DNA of 64,000 nt from [Erwinia] mediterraneensis. Its GTDB lineage: Bacteria; Pseudomonadota; Gammaproteobacteria; Enterobacterales; Enterobacteriaceae. The stretch covers positions 2,149,615-2,213,614 of the forward strand of contig NZ_LR026978.1 of NCBI RefSeq assembly GCF_900604315.1. Direction: 5' to 3'. Shown here in pieces: positions 62,037 to 64,000 of the stretch (the first letter of the stretch is position 1; each line of letters opens with the position of its first letter). The position numbers and the translations under genes are program-made. The notes beneath the pieces were generated by a model, which searched no databases, had not been told where the DNA came from, and saw nothing but the letters and a program-made list of their open reading frames with translations.

Positions 62037-63315
62037 CCAGAATCTTCACGTAAGCACCGGCGCGCTCTTCCTGCATCCAGGTCTGCGCTTCTTCGGCGAA
62101 TTTACGGTTAAACAGCAGTCGATAAGCACGCTCTTTCTGTGCCGCATCGGTTTTATCAACCTGACGAGTCGCCAGCAGTTCGATCAGGTGCCAGCCAAAG
62201 GAGGAGTGCACCGGGGCGCTCATCTGACCTTTCTGCAGACGCAGCAGGGCATCGCGGAACGCAGGATCAAACACTTCCGGCGTGCTCCAGCCCAGATCAC
62301 CGCCCTGATTCGCTGAGCCGGGATCTTCAGAAAGCTGTTTGGCTGCGGCGGCAAAGGTGGTTTTCCCGCTGCGGATATCGGCGGCAACCTGTTGCAGTTT
62401 CGCACGCGCCTGGTCGTCAGTCTGAATCGGAGACGGTTTCAGCAGAATGTGGCGGGCATGCACTTCGGTCACCGAGATATTTTTGCTCTCACCGCGCAGG
62501 TCGTTCACTTTCAGAATATGGAAGCCAACGCCGGAACGAACCGGACCAACGATATCGCCTTTTTTCGCCGAGCTCAGCGCGCGGGCAAACAGTGTCGGCA
62601 GCTCTTCAATTTTGCCCCAGCCCATATTGCCGCCTTTCAGCGCCTGCGGATCGGCAGAATAGGTCACTGCCAGCTTGCCAAAATCCGCGCCGCTGTTCAG
62701 TTCGCTAATCAGCTGTTTCGCCAGGTTTTCCTGATGATCGACCTGCTCCTGGCTCGGGTTTTCCGGCAGCGGCAGCAGAATATGGCTGATATTCAGTTCG
62801 GTGCCCTGGGTATTCTGCGAGGCAAGCTGAGTGGCCAGCGTCTCCACTTCCTGCGGCAGAATAGTGACGCGACGACGCACCTCATTGTTGCGCACCTCGG
62901 CGATCAGCATCTCTTTGCGAATCTGGGCGCGGTAATCATTGTAGTTGATGCCATCGTAAGCCAGGCGGCTACGCAGCTGATCGACGCTCATCCGGTTCTG
63001 TGCGGCGATATTCTGAATCGCCTGATCCAGCTGCTGATCGGTGATCTGCAGGCCCGCTTTTTCGCCCATCTGCAGGATAATGTTATCCATAATCTGACGC
63101 TCAAGGATCTGATTACGCAGCGTACGATCGTCCGGCAACTGCTGACCGGCCTGCTGCGCCTGGCCCTTGACGGTGCGCATCATACTGTCAACATCACTCT
63201 CCAGAACCACGCCGTTATTCACGACGGCGGCGACTTTATCAACCATTTGCGGGGCTGCAAACGCGGTGCTGGCCGTCAGGGCTGCACCAAGAATCAGCAT
63301 TCTCCAGTTCTTCAT
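62020..63315 (-). CDS. surA: Periplasmic chaperone / peptidyl-prolyl isomerase SurA
   Basis: A 431-residue chaperone for outer-membrane proteins. A signal peptide ends TAFA|AP; the N-terminal chaperone domain follows, then two parvulin domains (about 170-275 and 283-385; e.g. [29 protein letters not shown]) and a short C-terminal helix. It lies 54 bases after lptD. Confidence 0.98.
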   Translation of the reverse strand: MKNWRMLILGAALTASTAFAAPQMVDKVAAVVNNGVVLESDVDSMMRTVKGQAQQAGQQLPDDRTLRNQILERQIMDNIILQMGEKAGLQITDQQLDQAIQNIAAQNRMSVDQLRSRLAYDGINYNDYRAQIRKEMLIAEVRNNEVRRRVTILPQEVETLATQLASQNTQGTELNISHILLPLPENPSQEQVDHQENLAKQLISELNSGADFGKLAVTYSADPQALKGGNMGWGKIEELPTLFARALSSAKKGDIVGPVRSGVGFHILKVNDLRGESKNISVTEVHARHILLKPSPIQTDDQARAKLQQVAADIRSGKTTFAAAAKQLSEDPGSANQGGDLGWSTPEVFDPAFRDALLRLQKGQMSAPVHSSFGWHLIELLATRQVDKTDAAQKERAYRLLFNRKFAEEAQTWMQEERAGAYVKILDANAQ

Positions 63316-63369
63316 ACTTTATCCATAGTTGTTTCCGCACTGCGGGATAGCCTGTCAAACATCACAACA

Positions 63370-64000
63370 TCAGAACGCGCGCTGGTAAGGAATGATCCCC
63401 TGACGCAGCATTTCGTTGGTGCCTAAGCCATAGTTGGCGCTCAGACCACGCAGCTCAATGTTGAATGAGATTTGGTTGTCATACTTACTCTCGTTCTTTT
63501 CCCAACCGTTGATTTTGCGTTCGTAACCCAGACGAATGGCGTAGCAGCAGGAGCTGTACTGCAGACCAATCAGCTGATCGGCCGGTTTGCTGTTGCGCGT
63601 ATCGTAATAATACGCGCCGACCACGGACCAGGCGTCGGCAATCGGCCAGCTGGCGGTGGCACCCACCTGAGAAATCCCGTTTTTATAAATATCTGCATAA
63701 TTTCGGTTAGTTAACTGTCCCGAGTTATTCAGGGCAGTAGCAACATATTCCGGACTGCTGTAACGGTAGCTCAGCTGTACCATGCGATCCGCATCGCGAC
63801 GATACTCCAGCACGGTATTCCCCTGGGCAAAATTATTGAGGCGCGTATCGTACTGAATGCCGCCACGCAAGCCCCAACGATCGCTAATTTTCCACCAGGT
63901 GTCTCCGGCCCAAATCAGGCTGCCGGTATCATCTTCGTCGCTGGTTTCGGTCAGACCGGTGCGGGAAGGACTAAACGAGTAGATTTGACCCACAGAAACG
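63370..64000 (-). CDS. lptD: LPS-assembly outer-membrane protein LptD, C-terminal part (cut by window end)
   Basis: Only the last 210 or so residues are present; the frame stays open to the window edge. Repeated beta-strand segments ([37 protein letters not shown]) form the end of the barrel. [18 protein letters not shown] includes the C-terminal cysteine pair used in LptD disulfides. It inserts lipopolysaccharide into the outer leaflet with LptE. Confidence 0.95.
   Translation of the reverse strand, partial: VSVGQIYSFSPSRTGLTETSDEDDTGSLIWAGDTWWKISDRWGLRGGIQYDTRLNNFAQGNTVLEYRRDADRMVQLSYRYSSPEYVATALNNSGQLTNRNYADIYKNGISQVGATASWPIADAWSVVGAYYYDTRNSKPADQLIGLQYSSCCYAIRLGYERKINGWEKNESKYDNQISFNIELRGLSANYGLGTNEMLRQGIIPYQRAF

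Overview
The window is a chromosomal segment of a gamma-proteobacterium of the order Enterobacterales. Gene order follows the Escherichia coli backbone closely (slt-trpR-yjjX-gpmB ... rob-creA ... arcA-yjtD-thrLABC-yaaA-talB-mog ... dnaKJ-nhaAR-rpsT-ribF-ileS-lspA-fkpB-ispH-dapB-carAB ... folA-apaH-apaG-rsmA-pdxA-surA-lptD). The E. coli neighbours yaaX, yaaJ, satP and creBCD are missing, and other genes sit in some of those places. Together with the GC-rich codon use this suggests an Erwiniaceae-like member (Pantoea/Mixta/Erwinia type). That placement is inference from gene content and was not tested. I see no rRNA, tRNA, CRISPR array, insertion sequence, integrase or phage gene.

Region by region. 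(1) 1-2.76 kb, plus strand: the end of a small sugar-use module with a PfkB-family kinase (cut by the window edge), a FucP-like sugar:H+ symporter and a DUF4432 aldose-epimerase-like protein. (2) 2.79-14.46 kb, minus strand: one long urea-nitrogen operon, atzF-uca-gntR-urtABCDE. It joins two-step urea breakdown (urea carboxylase, then allophanate hydrolase) to the five-part UrtABCDE importer, with a GntR/FCD regulator inside the operon. The region upstream of atzF carries a consensus-matching sigma-54 promoter, an NtrC-like dyad about 100 bp further upstream, and a long GTATAC-centred palindrome over the predicted start of transcription. (3) 14.7-18.2 kb: slt, trpR with its operator, yjjX and gpmB. 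(4) 18.3-25.6 kb, minus strand: arnBCADTEF, the lipid A 4-amino-4-deoxy-L-arabinose (polymyxin resistance) operon, inserted between gpmB and rob. (5) 26.1-29.8 kb: rob, creA (without creBCD), arcA, yjtD.

(6) 29.9-34.8 kb: the threonine operon thrLABC with an intact leader peptide and attenuator. (7) 34.8-38.9 kb: yaaA, talB, mog and an MHS-type MFS transporter of unknown substrate. (8) 38.9-44.5 kb: dnaK-dnaJ behind a classical sigma-32 promoter, then nhaA-nhaR for sodium/pH homeostasis. (9) 44.6-51.9 kb: rpsT, ribF-ileS-lspA-fkpB-ispH (tightly overlapped) and dapB. (10) 52.2-56.8 kb: carAB with two promoters and ARG boxes. (11) 57.0-64.0 kb: an outer-membrane porin, folA, apaH, apaG-rsmA-pdxA-surA, and the 3' end of lptD, which runs off the window.

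Most of the window is well-known core genome. I did not find a convincing undescribed system. The most rewarding parts are the control region of the urea operon, the trpR operator whose arm overlaps the trpR ribosome binding site, the long structured arcA leader, the repeated motifs at the nhaA promoter, and the terminator that separates apaH from its usual operon.
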